Translations under genes and position numbers: made by a program | Source: an uncultured Prevotella sp. | Lineage (GTDB): Bacteria; Bacteroidota; Bacteroidia; Bacteroidales; Bacteroidaceae | DNA: 13,156 nucleotides | Assembly (NCBI GenBank): GCA_934230685.1 | Contig: CAKQFF010000037.1 | Coordinates: 1 to 13,156, forward strand | Direction of reading: 5' to 3' | Shown: in pieces, positions 1 through 7,110 of the stretch | Layout: the number at the start of each line of letters is the position of its first letter | How positions within the stretch are numbered: the stretch's first letter is position 1 | The notes under the pieces: generated by a model | Seen by the model: only the letters and a program-made list of their open reading frames with translations | What the model was told of the DNA's origin: nothing | Database searches by the model: none

Positions 1-138
1 ATAAAAACAGAGAAGTAAAATTCTCCAAACGGTTTGTCTCTTTGTGAAAAGGGGCAAACTTTTTTTTATTTCAACTTTCTACGGTGATATGGTAATAATT
101 TCTGAATTTGAGGTATAGCTATTTTTTGCTAAAATGCT

Positions 139-146
139 TAACTTTG
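139..146 (+). promoter_or_regulatory. Bacteroidetes -7 promoter box for the DXS-like gene
   Basis: TAACTTTG matches the Bacteroidetes primary sigma -7 consensus TAnnTTTG and lies 42 nt before the ATG at 189. No TTTG at the usual 19-21 nt upstream distance was found; the nearest TTTG copies (125-128 and 107-110) are badly spaced, so only the -7 element is called. The leader after it is A/T rich without a Shine-Dalgarno motif, as is usual in this phylum. The rest of 1-188 shows no gene; a short palindrome (CAAAC-G-GTTTG, 26-36) is the only other structure seen. Confidence 0.65.
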
Positions 147-188
147 CAGCGTAAAACAGTAACGAACAAATAAATAATCCAATAAACG

Positions 189-1985
189 ATGTATATAGAG
201 AAGATACAGAGTCCTGCCGACTTGAAGAAGCTGGACATCAAAGCCCTTAACGTAGTGGCCGACGAGACACGCCGTGCCGTACTCAACCGTGTGAGCAAGC
301 ATGGCGGACACGTGGGACCAAACCTTGGCTTCGTAGAGGCTACGGTGGCCCTGCATTATGTGTTCAACGCTCCCGAGGACAAGTTTGTTTTCGACGTCAG
401 CCACCAGTGCTATCCGCACAAGGTATTGACCGGACGTGCGGCGGGATTTCTGGGCAACGTAGACGATATGAATGCAATATCTGGATATTCGTCGCCTGCG
501 GAGTGTCCTGAGTACGACAATTTTGAGGTGGGCCACACTTCCACCTCAATCAGTCTTGCCACGGGCTTGCAGAAGGCCCGCGACGTGAAGGGCACAAGGG
601 AGAACATCATTGCCGTGATAGGCGATGGCTCACTGTCGGGCGGCGAGGCTTTCGAGGGACTCGACGAGGCTTCGGAGCTTGGCACGGGCATCATCATTGT
701 GGTGAACGACAACGAGATGTCGATAGCCGAGAACCACGGCGGTATATACAAGAATCTGCGTGCGCTGAGAGAGAGCAACGGCGAGTGTGAGCATAACTGG
801 TTTAAGGCTTGGGGATTTGAATATAAGTATCTGGAGGAAGGCAACGACATCGAGAAGCTTATCGAGGTGTTCCGTAGTGTCAAGGACACCGACCGCCCGA
901 CTGTGGTGCATATCCACACAGAGAAGGGACATGGCTATGCTCCTGCCGTGAAGGACAAGGAGGCTTGGCATTGGGGAATGCCGTTCAATCTTGAGGATGG
1001 CAGCCGACCGGTGAGAAACGCTGACGGAACTATGCCTGAGGTAAAGCCCTGCGAGACCTATCAGCAGCTCTTTAGCGACTGGATGCTGGGCGAGATGAAG
1101 AAGGACAAGACCCTCATTGCCGTGACAGCCGGCACTCCAACGGCAGCCGGATTTACAGCCGACAAGCGCAAGGAAGCTGGCTCGCAGCATCTTGACATGG
1201 GCATTGCCGAGGAACAGGCTGTTGCCATGATTTCGGGTATGGCCAAGGGGGGATTGCGCCCCGTGTGGACTGTGTACAGCACTTTCATACAGCGCACCTA
1301 CGACCAGATAGCCCAGGACCTTTGCATCAATAGCAATCCTGCCGTAATCAATGTTGTGGGAGGCGGAGTGAACTCGATGAACGACATCACCCACATCTGC
1401 CTCTTCGACATCCCTATGCTGTGCAGCATTCCCGGACTAATCTATCTCGCTCCTGCCACATGCGAGGAGTATTTCGCCATGATGCGCTGGGCTGTTCTTC
1501 AGGACAAGAAGCCTATAGCCATCCGTGTGCCGAGCAACGGCGTGGTACATACCGCCGAGGCTGTGGATGCCGACTATAGCTATAAACCAAAATATAAGGT
1601 GATGCACGAAGGCTCTAAGGTGGCTGTGATTGCTGCCGGCTCGTTCTATCAGAAGGGCGAGAATGTGGTGCGTCTGCTTGCAGGAAAGGGCATTGATGCT
1701 ACACTCGTCAATCCGCGCTATCTGAACGATGTTGACGAAGATGTTCTTGAGGCGCTGAAGGCTAACCATAAGCTTGTGGTGACATTGGAGGACGGCTGCA
1801 AGGACGGTGGCTTTGGCGAACGCATTGCCGCGTATTATGGCACGTCGGACATGAAGGTGCTTGTGTGTGGCGTGAAGAAGGGGCTCTACGACAGATATGA
1901 TGTGGAACAGCTGCTTGAGGACAACCGCTTGCTTGACGAGCAGATTGTGGGCGACGTTATTGCAATGTTAAATGTTGAATGTTAA
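189..1985 (+). CDS. DXS-family thiamine diphosphate-dependent synthase (short paralogue)
   Basis: This 598-residue protein belongs to the 1-deoxy-D-xylulose-5-phosphate synthase/transketolase family and should be a cytosolic ThDP enzyme joining a two-carbon unit to an acceptor. Visible motifs are GGH at 39-41, SHQ with H72, the ThDP/Mg motif GDG (145-147) to NDNEMSI (from 173), the cofactor-activating Glu at 341 (AEEQAV), YSTFIQR (363-369) and TH (401-402). It is shorter than typical DXS (about 620-640 aa). Several E. coli DXS substrate residues are replaced: Arg420 by G391, Asp427 by N398, Arg478 by S449 and His299 by N219, judged by hand alignment. The fold and cofactor use are secure, but the acceptor may not be glyceraldehyde 3-phosphate. 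It is the first gene of a likely three-gene unit. Its last six residues (MLNVEC) are encoded by an intergenic heptamer array. Confidence 0.88.
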   Translation: MYIEKIQSPADLKKLDIKALNVVADETRRAVLNRVSKHGGHVGPNLGFVEATVALHYVFNAPEDKFVFDVSHQCYPHKVLTGRAAGFLGNVDDMNAISGYSSPAECPEYDNFEVGHTSTSISLATGLQKARDVKGTRENIIAVIGDGSLSGGEAFEGLDEASELGTGIIIVVNDNEMSIAENHGGIYKNLRALRESNGECEHNWFKAWGFEYKYLEEGNDIEKLIEVFRSVKDTDRPTVVHIHTEKGHGYAPAVKDKEAWHWGMPFNLEDGSRPVRNADGTMPEVKPCETYQQLFSDWMLGEMKKDKTLIAVTAGTPTAAGFTADKRKEAGSQHLDMGIAEEQAVAMISGMAKGGLRPVWTVYSTFIQRTYDQIAQDLCINSNPAVINVVGGGVNSMNDITHICLFDIPMLCSIPGLIYLAPATCEEYFAMMRWAVLQDKKPIAIRVPSNGVVHTAEAVDADYSYKPKYKVMHEGSKVAVIAAGSFYQKGENVVRLLAGKGIDATLVNPRYLNDVDEDVLEALKANHKLVVTLEDGCKDGGFGERIAAYYGTSDMKVLVCGVKKGLYDRYDVEQLLEDNRLLDEQIVGDVIAMLNVEC

Positions 1986-2012
1986 ATGTTAAGTATTGAA
2001 TGTTAAGTGTTA
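1964..2012. repeat. Tandem heptamer array (AATGTTA/AATGTTG), seven units
   Basis: Seven consecutive 7-bp units are seen: AATGTTA, AATGTTG, AATGTTA, AATGTTA, AGTATTG, AATGTTA and AGTGTTA. Read on the other strand they are the ATTCAAC-type unit of the arrays at 9268-9416 and 11908-11993. The array covers the last codons and the stop (1983-1985) of the DXS-like gene and most of the gap before the methyltransferase. Unlike the other three arrays it has no central GC-rich hairpin. Confidence 0.85.
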
Positions 2013-2029
2013 AGAAATAATATTGCATT

Positions 2030-2809
2030 ATGGCATTATCCAATATAGAAAAGCATTACAACAAGCACCCCGAAGACCTGCGCCTACAGCGTAGGCACGG
2101 CATCGTTGAGTTTGAAACCACCATGTATCATCTGCGCCGATTCCTTAGTCCCGACTCCTTCTTGCTCGACATCGGAGCAGGAACTGGACGCTACACCTCG
2201 GCTCTTATGGCCGAAGGCTACAAGGTGAAGGCTGTGGAGCTTGTGCGACGCAATATCGAGGTGTTTCTCAAGCGTGAGCCTACGGCCGACGTGGTGCAGG
2301 GCGACGCACGCGACATGCCATTCCTGCCCTCGGCAACGGCCGACGTGACGCTGCTGCTCGGTCCGCTGTATCATCTTATCGGCGACGAGGAGAAGCTGAA
2401 AGCCCTGAACGAAGCTAAGCGAGTGACCAAGCCTGGCGGACTGATTTTCGTGGCTTATCTGATGAACGAATACAGCATTCTGTCGTATTGCTTCGACGAG
2501 GACAGAATAGAGGGACTGCTGGAGAGAGGGGCTGTCGACAATAATTTCCATATCCAGGCACATGCCGACGAGCTCTACGACTATGTGCGCATCGACGACA
2601 TCAACCGACTGGACGAGTGTGCCGGACTGGAGCGTGTGACTATCTTCTCGCCCGACGGGGCTTCCGACTATATTCGCACCCGACTCAACCGCATGAGCGA
2701 CGCTACGTTTGCCCGCTTCATAGAATATCAGAAGTGCATCTCCGAGCGTGCCGACCTTATTGGAGCTGGCAGCCATGTGGTGGATGTGGTGAGAGTGCCG
2801 TTAAAATAA
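2030..2809 (+). CDS. Class I SAM-dependent methyltransferase
   Basis: This 259-residue soluble protein has the Rossmann-like fold of class I methyltransferases, which move a methyl group from S-adenosylmethionine to an acceptor. Motif I is LLDIGAGTGRYT (45-56); an acidic residue at the end of strand 2 (E70) would bind the SAM ribose; GDARDMPF (91-98) is the adenine-binding motif; and RVTKPGGLIFVAY (131-143) is the usual post-motif. Together they resemble the Methyltransf_11/25 group. The C-terminal third (150-259) is probably the substrate-binding part, and I recognise no substrate-specific motif in it. It starts 44 nt after the DXS-like gene, in the same direction, with a heptamer array between them. 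The ATG at 2030 has no Shine-Dalgarno motif. The substrate is unknown; a small molecule fits better than rRNA or protein, but this is inference. Confidence 0.85.
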   Translation: MALSNIEKHYNKHPEDLRLQRRHGIVEFETTMYHLRRFLSPDSFLLDIGAGTGRYTSALMAEGYKVKAVELVRRNIEVFLKREPTADVVQGDARDMPFLPSATADVTLLLGPLYHLIGDEEKLKALNEAKRVTKPGGLIFVAYLMNEYSILSYCFDEDRIEGLLERGAVDNNFHIQAHADELYDYVRIDDINRLDECAGLERVTIFSPDGASDYIRTRLNRMSDATFARFIEYQKCISERADLIGAGSHVVDVVRVPLK

Positions 2810-2856
2810 TGATGTGGAGAAACATTATAAATAAATATAATGTGTGTAGACAGACA

Positions 2857-3585
2857 ATGAAAAAGGCAATAGTAATAGGCGCCACTTCGGGTATCGGACT
2901 CGAAGTGGCCCGCCTCCTTGCCCAGCAGGGATATATGGTTGGAATAGCCGGACGACGTGTGGAGCGGCTTGTGGAGATAGCAAAGTCAACAGCCAACATA
3001 ACGGCCTACCGGCAGATTGACATTACCGACACTTCTGCCCCCAAGCTTCTACATGAGCTCATCGCGGAACTTGGCGGCATGGACCTCTATTTCCACAGTT
3101 CGGGAATAGGATGGGAGAACTGTGAGCTCGACATCGACCGCGAGATGAAGACAGTGGAGACCAACGGCTTGGGCTTCACGCGCATGGTGGCAGCCGCCTA
3201 CCGATGGTTTGCCGACAACAACCGGGGTGGACGAATAGCCTGCATCACCTCCATTGCCCGCACACGTGGGCTTGGGGCCGCTCCTGCCTACTCAGCCACC
3301 AAGCGCTTCCAGTCGCACTATCTCGAATGCCTTGCCCAGCAGTCGCGCATGCGCCATCTGAACATTCATATCACAGACATCCGCCCCGGATTTGTGGCTA
3401 CCGACCTCATTGCCGGAAGCCATTTCCCCTTGCAGCTCTCGGCAGAGAGCGTGGCTCGTGATATTGTGAAGGCCGTGGAGGGCGGCAAGGCCACTGTCAC
3501 CATCGACTGGCGTTATCGTCTGCTTGTGGCAGCGTGGGGAATGATTCCGCGATGGCTGTGGGTGAGGCTGCGGTTTGTCAAATAA
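2857..3585 (+). CDS. Short-chain dehydrogenase/reductase (classical SDR)
   Basis: This 242-residue NAD(P)-dependent oxidoreductase has a classical SDR layout. The nucleotide loop is GATSGIG (8-14), the Asn helix motif carries N103, catalytic Ser132 lies in ITSIA, and the YxxxK pair is Y145/K149. Arginines at 33-34 after the second strand suggest a preference for NADP(H). The usual NNAG motif is replaced by HSSG (80-83). The tail is aromatic and basic (about 220-241, including WGMIPRWLW), which could touch membrane or substrate. I chose the ATG at 2857 because the Rossmann strand begins at once; another in-frame ATG at 2809 would overlap the methyltransferase stop and add 16 residues. The gene follows the methyltransferase by 47 nt and overlaps the MATE gene tail to tail by 73 nt. 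The substrate is unknown. Confidence 0.88.
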   Translation: MKKAIVIGATSGIGLEVARLLAQQGYMVGIAGRRVERLVEIAKSTANITAYRQIDITDTSAPKLLHELIAELGGMDLYFHSSGIGWENCELDIDREMKTVETNGLGFTRMVAAAYRWFADNNRGGRIACITSIARTRGLGAAPAYSATKRFQSHYLECLAQQSRMRHLNIHITDIRPGFVATDLIAGSHFPLQLSAESVARDIVKAVEGGKATVTIDWRYRLLVAAWGMIPRWLWVRLRFVK

Positions 3586-4883
3586 AATGCAGGGATGAGA
3601 AACACGTCGGCCATGCACCATGCCACAGGGTCGCCAAGGCAGACACCCGTCCATGCCAATGCCGGCACAAGCCAGAGGCTCACTCCACAGCGGGCTATCA
3701 TCTCCATCACCCCGCTTAGCATGGACAGATTGCTGAAGCCAAGACCCTGGATGGAATAGCGCAGGATGGTGAGCAATCCGAGGGCTGGATAGAAATAGTT
3801 GGCTATGCGCATGAACTCAGCCGCACGGCTCACCACCTCTGCCTCGCCACTGTCTACAAAGAGCCGCATCATCCAGTCGGCAAAGGGATAGATGATGATG
3901 AATGTGAACACGAAGTAGACAAGCATCAGGCTGATGGCGTCTTTCACACCCTTGGTTATGCGGTCCATGCGTCCTGCTCCGAGGTTCTGGCCGCAATATG
4001 TGGCCATTGCCACACCAATGTTCTCAAACACGCAGGTGAAGAGATATTTAATGCGCATCGAGGCTGTGAAGGCAGCCACGCAAGTTGTGCCGAGGGCGTT
4101 GTTGGCACTTTGCAGCATGATGATGCCAATGCCCGTGATGGAGAACTGCAAACCCATTGGCACTCCGTTGTTGAGCAATATACTTGTGCGCTTGTTGTCA
4201 AACCGCCGCTCCTCGCCCTTGGGAATCAGCAGTTGCATGTGCTTGCGGATATACCGCACACAGAGGGCCACAGAGAGGGCTTGCGACAGCCATGTGGCTA
4301 TGCCGGCTCCTGCCACTCCCATTCCGCAACCGAGGATAAGCACCACGTCGAGCAGAATGTTCACCACGGCTGACGTGATGAGGAAATAGAACGGTTGGCG
4401 TGAGTTGCCCAAGGCGCGTATCTGACCAGAGAAGAGGTTGAAGCCGAACGTCAGCGGTATGGCAGCAAACTGCAACATTAGGAAGATATAGGCATCATGG
4501 AATATGTCGCCGGGAGTGTTCACCATCTGCAATATTCTGTGGCACAGCATCAGCGACAGCACCGTCACCACCGTTGCCATTACCACCGACAGCCTCACGG
4601 CATTAGCCACATACACTCGCATCTTGCCATAGTCCTTTGCTCCGAACGCCTGTGCCACGGGAATGGCAAATCCTGCACAGGCTCCGTTGCAGAATCCCAT
4701 GACGAGGAACATTATCGACGACGAGGCTCCTACAGCCGCCAATGCCTCCACGCCTATCCAGCGTCCTACGATGGCGGCGTCTATCACGAGGTACATCTGC
4801 TGGAGGATGTAGCCCAATATCAGGGGCAGGGCAAACTTGGTTATCTGGCGTAGGGGCGAGCCTACGGTCATGTCGTTTATCAT
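3513..4883 (-). CDS. MATE family efflux transporter
   Basis: This 456-residue integral membrane protein has the length and hydrophobic pattern of multidrug and toxic compound extrusion (MATE) transporters, with about 12 transmembrane segments. The N-terminus shows the family opening: GSPLRQITKFALPLILG, then QQMYLVIDAAIVGRWIG and an AVGASSSIMFL segment. A second matching half begins near residue 230 with NGVPMGLQFSITGIG. Such proteins export organic cations, drugs or metabolites in exchange for Na+ or H+. The final 24 codons run antisense into the 3' end of the SDR gene, ending at 3513. No TAnnTTTG box was found upstream, so it may be transcribed from the GNAT promoter. The substrate cannot be read from sequence. 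An in-frame ATG four codons downstream is a possible alternative start. Confidence 0.9.
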   Translation of the reverse strand: MINDMTVGSPLRQITKFALPLILGYILQQMYLVIDAAIVGRWIGVEALAAVGASSSIMFLVMGFCNGACAGFAIPVAQAFGAKDYGKMRVYVANAVRLSVVMATVVTVLSLMLCHRILQMVNTPGDIFHDAYIFLMLQFAAIPLTFGFNLFSGQIRALGNSRQPFYFLITSAVVNILLDVVLILGCGMGVAGAGIATWLSQALSVALCVRYIRKHMQLLIPKGEERRFDNKRTSILLNNGVPMGLQFSITGIGIIMLQSANNALGTTCVAAFTASMRIKYLFTCVFENIGVAMATYCGQNLGAGRMDRITKGVKDAISLMLVYFVFTFIIIYPFADWMMRLFVDSGEAEVVSRAAEFMRIANYFYPALGLLTILRYSIQGLGFSNLSMLSGVMEMIARCGVSLWLVPALAWTGVCLGDPVAWCMADVFLIPAFYLTNRSLTHSHRGIIPHAATSRR

Positions 4884-4965
4884 TTCTTCAAGTATTAATT
4901 ATTAGTTATTTATTATTAAGTATATGTTCTTATTTATTTTTATATATAAGTGGCAATCTGTAGGA

Positions 4966-4989
4966 GGGTATGGCATCCCTGCCATACTC
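4966..4989. other. Inverted repeat (hairpin) between GNAT and MATE genes
   Basis: GTATGGCA (4968-4975) and TGCCATAC (4980-4987) pair perfectly around a TCCC loop. Two further pairs (one G-T, one G-C) extend the stem to 4966-4989. It lies in the 216-bp gap before the MATE gene. There is no run of T directly beside it on either strand, so it is not called a terminator. It could be an mRNA hairpin, a protein-binding palindrome or another dispersed repeat. Confidence 0.6.
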
Positions 4990-5044
4990 ACTCTGCCATG
5001 ATTGTCCAACCTATTTAGTGGATAATTCTGAACTATTACTTACC

Positions 5045-5115
5045 AATTCAAAATTGAATAATTCAAAATCGCCAACGGCGACAATTCAAAATTCAAAACT
5101 CAAAATTCAAAACTC
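5045..5115. repeat. Heptamer array (AATTCAA type) with central GC-rich hairpin
   Basis: Units AATTCAA, AATTGAAT, AATTCAA, then a GC-rich core, then AATTCAA, AATTCAA, AACTCAA, AATTCAA and AACTC. The core forms a hairpin: TCGCC (5069-5073), loop AAC, GGCGA (5077-5081). The layout matches the arrays at 9268-9416 and 11908-11993, including the AAC loop, but with different stem bases. It overlaps the stop codon of the GNAT gene, whose last residues (FEF) come from the repeat. Confidence 0.85.
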
Positions 5116-5639
5116 TGATACGCTCTTCTCTCATAATCCTCCTCCAGGTCCACGATATGCACGATTCCGCAATACTTGAACCCATATTTTTCAATCAGTC
5201 GTCGCATAATACGGTTGTTGCGGTGGGTGTCGATGCGGATATTTTTGGAATGCTGAAAGCAGAAATTGATGATTTCAGCGAAAATGCCGTGTGCGTCAGG
5301 CAGACTCATCACACGGTGAATAACATGGTAAGGCAGAGTGTCGTCGATCCACGCTCCGTCGTAGATATTGGCGTAGGAAGGGTCGGGACCCTCTCTGAAA
5401 ACAAATGAACCGACAATCATGCTTTCAGCGCTGTCCGTCGCGTCGCCCCCACCACGCTTGCTTATCACGTAGCAATCGCCACGCTCCACATCCTCCTCAA
5501 TGGTCTCTCTTGAGGGATGATTGTCGGTCCATTGTGTAGGATTGCCGCTCTCCTTCATAATCTGTCGGGAGGCAGCTGCAAGCACCATTATCCTGTCGAT
5601 ATCCTTTGGTGATGCTTTGCTGATTGTGTAGTTGTTCAT
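5100..5639 (-). CDS. GNAT-family N-acetyltransferase
   Basis: This 179-residue protein resembles GCN5-related acetyltransferases, which transfer an acetyl group from acetyl-CoA to an amine. The N-terminal strand/helix (YTISKASPKDIDRIMVLA) is followed by a GNPTQW motif near residue 32, which I recall from a GNAT subgroup common in Bacteroidetes and Firmicutes. Near the C-terminus, IRIDTHRNNRIMRRLIEKYG followed by FKYCGI forms the usual strand and helix closing the acetyl-CoA site. The motif A pyrophosphate loop is atypical (DAHGIFAEIINFC rather than GxGxG/A). The gene has its own predicted promoter and lies upstream of the MATE gene in the same direction. Its stop falls inside a heptamer array, so the last few residues are repeat-derived. 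The substrate is unknown. Confidence 0.8.
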   Translation of the reverse strand: MNNYTISKASPKDIDRIMVLAAASRQIMKESGNPTQWTDNHPSRETIEEDVERGDCYVISKRGGGDATDSAESMIVGSFVFREGPDPSYANIYDGAWIDDTLPYHVIHRVMSLPDAHGIFAEIINFCFQHSKNIRIDTHRNNRIMRRLIEKYGFKYCGIVHIVDLEEDYERRAYQSFEF

Positions 5640-5673
5640 GTCGTAATCCTTTTACTTTTGTCTTAAGAATGTG

Positions 5674-5704
5674 CAAAGGTAAAAAATTTACGACAAACCA
5701 TCAA
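5674..5704 (-). promoter_or_regulatory. Bacteroidetes-type promoter for the GNAT gene
   Basis: On the minus strand TACCTTTG (plus 5674-5681) matches the -7 consensus TAnnTTTG. A TTG (plus 5702-5704) sits exactly 20 nt upstream of it, a normal spacing for the -33 element. The box lies 34 nt before the start codon at 5639. It is squeezed into the 66-nt gap after the esterase gene, which implies separate transcription of the GNAT gene. Confidence 0.6.
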
Positions 5705-5705
5705 T

Positions 5706-6593
5706 TTATTTCACTACAACTTTCTGCGTGACGCTACAGCCAGAGACAGTCAGCGATTTCTTGATGTAGAGTCCACGCTTCGTGGGCTGCGTCGAGGACT
5801 GTTGTCCGTCAAGTGTATACCACGCTGAGGCTACTATGCCTGGATTCGAAGCATCGACAGTTGCTATTCCGCTCTCATCGCCACGCGTGTGGCCGAACAC
5901 CCATTCCAGTCGTGTGTCGGTGTAGCTCTTCTTGCAAGTGTCCTCGTGGGTCCATCCGTCCTCTATGTCAAACTGGTATTCGGCGTTCCACTCGTCCATC
6001 TCGGCAAGAAACGTCTCCACATTAGGAATTTTCATTATAACGTCGGCAGTGCCCATCACCGTGTAGAGAGGCGTCTGGGCCACCTTCTCGGCGTCAAGTC
6101 CCGTGGGATTGCCAGCCACGGGCATGGCAGCAGCAAAGAATCCCGGATAGTTGGCGATCATGTTCCAAGTGCCAGTGCCTCCCATTGATCCTCCGAATAT
6201 ATACACTTGCGCCTCGTCAGCCACACCACGGTCGATGAATGTCTGCATGAGTTGTTTCACGGTGGCGAGCATTGTCCCGAGCCACGACTTGTCCTTAGGG
6301 CATTGCGGCACAATCATTATCGCCTTGCGGTTGTTGTTGGCGAGCCATGAGCTTATGCTGTTGATGCCAGGTTCGTTCATCTGCGTCACGTTGTCGTTGC
6401 CCTTGCTTGTGCCTCCATGCAGATATACCACGAGAGCCGCCTTGTCGCCTTGACCTGGTATCGACGCTTTGCGGTAGGGTATAGTTGTGCCGCCAAGGCT
6501 GAATGTTTCCTTACTGAAAATTATGTTCTGTGCGGCAATATCGCCGCTACAGAACATAAAAAAGAAGCTTATGAAAAAAATTATTACTTTCAT
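5706..6593 (-). CDS. Secreted alpha/beta-hydrolase esterase with C-terminal tail domain
   Basis: This 295-residue protein starts with a signal peptide (about 1-21, hydrophobic FFISFFFMF, likely cut after IAA). An alpha/beta-hydrolase of the carbohydrate-esterase/PHB-depolymerase-like type follows. Visible features are the oxyanion segment YLHGGT (57-62), nucleophile Ser136 in GGSMGG, acid Asp184 in GTADV and His216 in DGWTHED. It probably hydrolyses esters in the periplasm or outside the cell, perhaps acyl groups on polysaccharides. After about residue 240 a short tail with WYTLDGQ and RGLYIKK resembles the small C-terminal domain on many secreted Prevotella/Bacteroides proteins, which suggests sorting or surface display. 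It starts 17 nt after the Spy-like gene and is probably the last gene of the sigma operon. The exact substrate is not visible. Confidence 0.82.
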   Translation of the reverse strand: MKVIIFFISFFFMFCSGDIAAQNIIFSKETFSLGGTTIPYRKASIPGQGDKAALVVYLHGGTSKGNDNVTQMNEPGINSISSWLANNNRKAIMIVPQCPKDKSWLGTMLATVKQLMQTFIDRGVADEAQVYIFGGSMGGTGTWNMIANYPGFFAAAMPVAGNPTGLDAEKVAQTPLYTVMGTADVIMKIPNVETFLAEMDEWNAEYQFDIEDGWTHEDTCKKSYTDTRLEWVFGHTRGDESGIATVDASNPGIVASAWYTLDGQQSSTQPTKRGLYIKKSLTVSGCSVTQKVVVK

Positions 6594-6610
6594 CCTTTTG
6601 TGCTTGTGCC

Positions 6611-7057
6611 TTATCCTTTGCGTTTTTGCATTTTTCTGCGTTCAGCGAGTCGCTTCATCATTTTGCGCTCACTCTTATACATTTTCTCAATCTGACTCTG
6701 AGTAAGGAATTTGGAGTACTCCTTATAGTATTTTTGTCGTATCTTCAGAATGTCCTCACTTCGCTCAAACTTCTGTTTGATGCGTTCCTCCGAATCCTTC
6801 TCGGTGCCAGCTTTTCGGTTGCGTGGTTGGCGCGGGCCCAATGCCCATATTTCCTTCTGATAATTGCAGAAGGTGCTGACAAACTTAGCTGTCGTCTCGT
6901 CGTTCAGATTCAGTTCCTCAGCGATATGCTTAGCCTGTTTTTCGGCAAGCTCTTCACGCGAGATACGCTGCTTGCGGTTCTGCTGCTGAGCGAAAGTCAC
7001 CGTGCACGACAACATCATGATGATTGCCAATGCCAAAGTCTTGATAGTGTGTTTCAT
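6611..7057 (-). CDS. Secreted Spy/CpxP-like periplasmic protein
   Basis: This 148-residue protein has a clear signal peptide (hydrophobic 8-18, likely cut after TFA at 23). The rest is highly charged, Lys/Arg/Glu-rich and helical. LNLNDETTAKF near residue 50 and LTQSQIEKMY near 119 resemble the paired LTxxQ-type motifs of Spy/CpxP periplasmic chaperone/sensor proteins, and the spacing fits a small antiparallel helical protein. A Cys at 18 (MLSC) is a weak lipobox candidate, but cleavage after TFA is better supported. It lies between an ECF sigma factor gene (53 nt upstream) and a secreted esterase gene (17 nt downstream), which fits a role in envelope-stress sensing or folding. That role is inferred from family and context. 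Confidence 0.75.
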   Translation of the reverse strand: MKHTIKTLALAIIMMLSCTVTFAQQQNRKQRISREELAEKQAKHIAEELNLNDETTAKFVSTFCNYQKEIWALGPRQPRNRKAGTEKDSEERIKQKFERSEDILKIRQKYYKEYSKFLTQSQIEKMYKSERKMMKRLAERRKMQKRKG

Positions 7058-7110
7058 AATTGTAAATGTTAATATAAAAATGTTATCTAAAAGATTTCAT
7101 GCCGTCCCCA

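Noticed and set aside
26..36. Palindrome CAAAC-G-GTTTG upstream of the DXS-like gene as an operator
   Set aside because: It is short, more than 100 nt before the -7 box, and could occur by chance; there is no second copy in the window.
2617..2856. N-terminal extension of the SDR frame upstream of 2857
   Set aside because: It overlaps the methyltransferase gene in another frame and has no SDR-like sequence; the Rossmann motif starts right after the ATG at 2857.
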